This document shows positions 5,607 through 7,304 of a stretch of DNA of 7,304 nt, piece by piece. Source of the DNA: Saprospiraceae bacterium. GTDB taxonomy: Bacteria > Bacteroidota > Bacteroidia > Chitinophagales > Saprospiraceae. The notes beneath the pieces are model-generated. The model was not told the DNA's origin and did not search any database. It worked only from the letters and a program-made list of their open reading frames with translations. A program made the translations under genes and the position numbers. How positions within the stretch are numbered: the stretch's first letter is position 1; each line of letters starts with the position of its first letter. The DNA lies in assembly GCA_007134625.1 (NCBI GenBank), contig SLKL01000016.1:1-7304 (forward strand), given 5' to 3'.

Positions 5607-6485
5607 TTATGCCAAAGATAATATAATTGCTGCTTTTCTGACCTTTCCCTCCGCAATAGCTGCTTTTGCAAAGTGGTGCAAACCCACCATCCAGAAGGGG
5701 TTGTCCGAATCCCGGAATTTTTCAATTTCTGCTGGGGTAAGGCTATTACTTACCTCTTCAGTATCGGGCCATGAAGTTAGACTGGCGAGTAAACCCAGAT
5801 CGTTGCCTGTCAGAATATCACTTTTTTTCACGTGATCAGGTAAGCTGTCAAAACCGATAGAGATATCCAGTACCGATTGTACTATGGTGTGGATAGCATC
5901 TCCCGAAGCACGCGTATAATATGCCCGACCCATACGTCCCATTAGGTCAATTTTGTGCGGATTAATTCGGTTGCCATCGACCACTTTCTCATCCAGGTGT
6001 ATTTTTACTACCTCGCAAATGATGAGATGTCCGGCACCACCGTGTTCTCCCAAAGTGATGATTTCCTGAAGTTTACATTCCATGGCTGCAGGAGCTTCTT
6101 TAACCCGGGGTGCTTTTACCAGGTCTGAAGGCACAGGAGTTAATCCCGATTTTTCGAACTCACTCACTCCACTTGGAAATTGTATGGAAGTGACCGCCAT
6201 TTGCCTGACGATATCGTAGGAGACAGCGTTGATGACAGCTTCACCTGTTTTTTCGATATTGTATAAGGTGTCCTTGGTCGTATTGTCCAAAACTCTTCTG
6301 TTCGAAGAAAAAACAACTATTGGTGGGTTGGAACTAAATGCATTGAAAAAGCTATACGGTGCCAGGTTTGTCGTACCATCTTCGTTTACTGTACTCACAA
6401 AAGCAATGGGACGCGGGGCTACTATTCCAAGCAAAAACTGATGAAGGTCTTTGGTTTTTATCTCCTTTGGATCTATGGATATCAT
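5607..6485 (-). CDS. Flavin reductase-like (FMN-binding split barrel) protein
   Basis: The N-terminal two thirds (about 10-210 of 292 residues) match the flavin reductase-like domain. Signatures are LLGIVAPRPIAFVSTVNEDGTTNLAPYSFFNAFSSNPPIVVFSS (18-61), with the PRP and APYSFFN motifs typical of the FMN-contacting strands; DTLYNIEKTGEAVINAV (72-88); and GHLIICEVVKIHLDE (152-166). Such proteins bind FMN and may reduce flavin with NAD(P)H to supply a partner monooxygenase, or act as flavoproteins themselves. No monooxygenase is present here, so the physiological partner is unknown. The last roughly 80 residues form a helical tail beyond the core domain. The ATG at 6485 is supported by a promoter box about 47 bp upstream and by good alignment of the N-terminus with the domain. 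It heads the operon with the GlsB/YeaQ and VWA genes. Confidence 0.88.
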   Translation of the reverse strand: MISIDPKEIKTKDLHQFLLGIVAPRPIAFVSTVNEDGTTNLAPYSFFNAFSSNPPIVVFSSNRRVLDNTTKDTLYNIEKTGEAVINAVSYDIVRQMAVTSIQFPSGVSEFEKSGLTPVPSDLVKAPRVKEAPAAMECKLQEIITLGEHGGAGHLIICEVVKIHLDEKVVDGNRINPHKIDLMGRMGRAYYTRASGDAIHTIVQSVLDISIGFDSLPDHVKKSDILTGNDLGLLASLTSWPDTEEVSNSLTPAEIEKFRDSDNPFWMVGLHHFAKAAIAEGKVRKAAIILSLA

Positions 6486-6531
6486 TTTCTATTTTTTAGT
6501 ATCTAAATTAATATGGTAAATTGTTCAATAT

Positions 6532-6560
6532 CAAAGTTATATTTTTACTTTTAACATAAA
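6532..6560 (-). promoter_or_regulatory. Putative operon promoter upstream of the flavin reductase gene
   Basis: On the minus strand, TAACTTTG (6539-6532) is a full match to the TAnnTTTG -7 consensus. A near-match TTTA -33 box lies 17 bp upstream (6560-6557). The expected leader is about 40 nt. It is the only convincing promoter ahead of the three-gene operon, since gaps inside the operon are 15 and 5 bp. Confidence 0.5.
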
Positions 6561-6998
6561 GTTCATCCCGTAGTTTTTTTTGATTGAAGAACAAGGAACA
6601 CCGATATACGATTTAAGAATTTATTTTTAAAAGCCTACCTCCAAAAGTCTGGTAAAGAGTTGATGTATTAATTTCTGCACTTCTTTATTAATATTACGAA
6701 ATTCATCTAAAACAAAATTCTGAAATCGTTATTTCTTATATTTTAATAAATGCCTGTCTCACTAAATTAGTTGGGTACAAAACAAAGGCACTGGATTCAA
6801 TCTCTATAATTTCTTAATCATTTCGCATTCTATTTCACCTTATTTTCTTTAATCAACTATCATTCACTTTTCTAGATTAAGGATTATTTTAGCTATTTTC
6901 CCCAAAGGTGTTAATTGTCTAAATCATTTTTTTCGACAAAAGTATTTCATATGTGTGAAAATAACAAGTCAAGTCTGAATTGTGTTAGTGAGTATGAA

Positions 6999-7006
6999 TA
7001 TCTTTG
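6999..7006 (+). promoter_or_regulatory. Putative -7 promoter box of the TlpA-like gene
   Basis: TATCTTTG, followed by CGCC, is a strong match to the TAnnTTTG -7 consensus. A weak -33 candidate (ATTG, 6979-6982) lies 16 bp upstream. The ATG is 48 bp downstream. The leader has a T8-GA-A run (7031-7047) but no Shine-Dalgarno sequence. Confidence 0.55.
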
Positions 7007-7054
7007 CGCCCGGTTGACTTGCCGAGGCTGTTTTTTTTGAAAAAAAGTAAATTT

Positions 7055-7304
7055 ATGAAACTTAGTTTGAATAACGTAATTACCATCTTTTTGGTGGCAT
7101 TACTTGGAGTGATGGTCTGGTATTGGTATGGTCGTAGCGAATTGGTTTTTGGTGACGAAATGCCTGATGTTACGCTTACCGGAAAAGGGTATGAACTCGA
7201 CCTTGTGGACTTAAAAGGTAATTATTTGCTGGTGTATTTCTGGGGAAGTTGGTGCGGCCCTTGCAGGCAAAATAATCCCCGTCTTGTTCAGGCATATGAG
7301 GACA
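7055..7304 (+). CDS. Membrane-anchored TlpA-like thioredoxin-fold protein, N-terminal part
   Basis: The first 83 codons of a gene running off the window are present. Residues 8-25 form an uncleaved-looking signal anchor (VITIFLVALLGVMVWYWY), which would place the rest on the outer face of the inner membrane. Then come an EMPDVTLTGKGYELDLVDLKGNYLLVYFWGSW segment typical of TlpA/AhpC-TSA-type thioredoxins, and the redox motif WCGPC with cysteines at 67 and 70. TlpA-like proteins are thiol-disulfide oxidoreductases of the cell envelope, for example in cytochrome c or outer-protein maturation. The cis-proline and the C-terminal half are outside the window, so the subfamily cannot be fixed. The ATG at 7055 is supported by the anchor beginning there and by a promoter box upstream. 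Confidence 0.87.
   Translation, partial: MKLSLNNVITIFLVALLGVMVWYWYGRSELVFGDEMPDVTLTGKGYELDLVDLKGNYLLVYFWGSWCGPCRQNNPRLVQAYED

Larger units (their letters stand above)
6486..7054. other. AT-rich gene-free stretch between divergent genes
   Basis: These 569 bp separate the flavin reductase operon from the TlpA-like gene and carry a promoter at each end. No open frame of protein-like composition, RNA gene or strong terminator is seen. 6582-6620 resembles a GAACAAGGAACACCGA-type sequence that I recall as recurrent between genes in Bacteroidota. The remainder, about 6630-6980, is very AT-rich and I recognise nothing in it. Confidence 0.6.

Noticed and set aside
5557..5835. 92-codon plus-strand open frame
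   Set aside because: It lies antisense to the flavin reductase and GlsB/YeaQ genes, whose protein sequences are clearly real.
6761..6771. ACTAA-A-TTAGT inverted repeat as an operator
   Set aside because: It is short and lies in very AT-rich sequence more than 200 bp from either promoter, so chance is a sufficient explanation.
7011..7047. Intrinsic terminator (GC-bearing stretch followed by T8)
   Set aside because: It sits between a strong -7 box and the ATG of the TlpA-like gene, and the stem would be only about three pairs; attenuation cannot be excluded but is not supported.

Overview
The window looks like a chromosomal segment from a member of the Bacteroidota, possibly Saprospiria- or Cytophagia-like. 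Four things point there: TAnnTTTG-type -7 promoter boxes with little or no Shine-Dalgarno sequence; a TPR protein followed by a DUF4286 protein; a small outer-membrane beta-barrel; and intergenic palindromic repeats of kinds I recall from that phylum. No phage, plasmid, CRISPR, rRNA or tRNA signal is visible. The genus cannot be read from the sequence alone.

Layout. 1-213 is the C-terminal end of a Cys/Met-metabolism PLP-dependent enzyme. After a degenerate tandem repeat (217-285) comes a plus-strand pair: a secreted 599-residue TPR protein (414-2213) and, 11 bp later, a GTG-started DUF4286 protein (2225-2533). A convergent minus-strand gene encodes a 223-residue outer-membrane beta-barrel protein (2757-3428). 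A gene-free stretch of about 780 bp (3429-4206) follows, built largely of repeats: a multi-hairpin palindromic element and two copies of a stem-loop repeat with AATCTGTG/CACAGATT arms. Each stem-loop copy is interrupted at a different point by a related small insert. A tight minus-strand operon follows: flavin reductase-like protein (6485-5607), GlsB/YeaQ-type membrane protein (5591-5349) and a VWA-domain protein of the MoxR/VWA/SWIM/DUF5682 type (5343-4207). An AT-rich gene-free stretch (6486-7054) separates this operon from a divergent, membrane-anchored TlpA-like thioredoxin (7055 to the window end).

How the parts relate. TPR and DUF4286 look co-transcribed. The three-gene minus-strand operon runs from one good promoter (6532-6539), with gaps of 15 and 5 bp. 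Its unusual point is that the VWA protein, whose relatives normally sit with a MoxR-type AAA ATPase and SWIM and DUF5682 proteins, has none of those partners here; it ends against the repeat-rich stretch. The most distinctive non-coding structure is the nested repeat at 3724-4133. I do not see strong evidence for a complete new biological system. The best leads are the orphaned VWA gene and the nested repeats.
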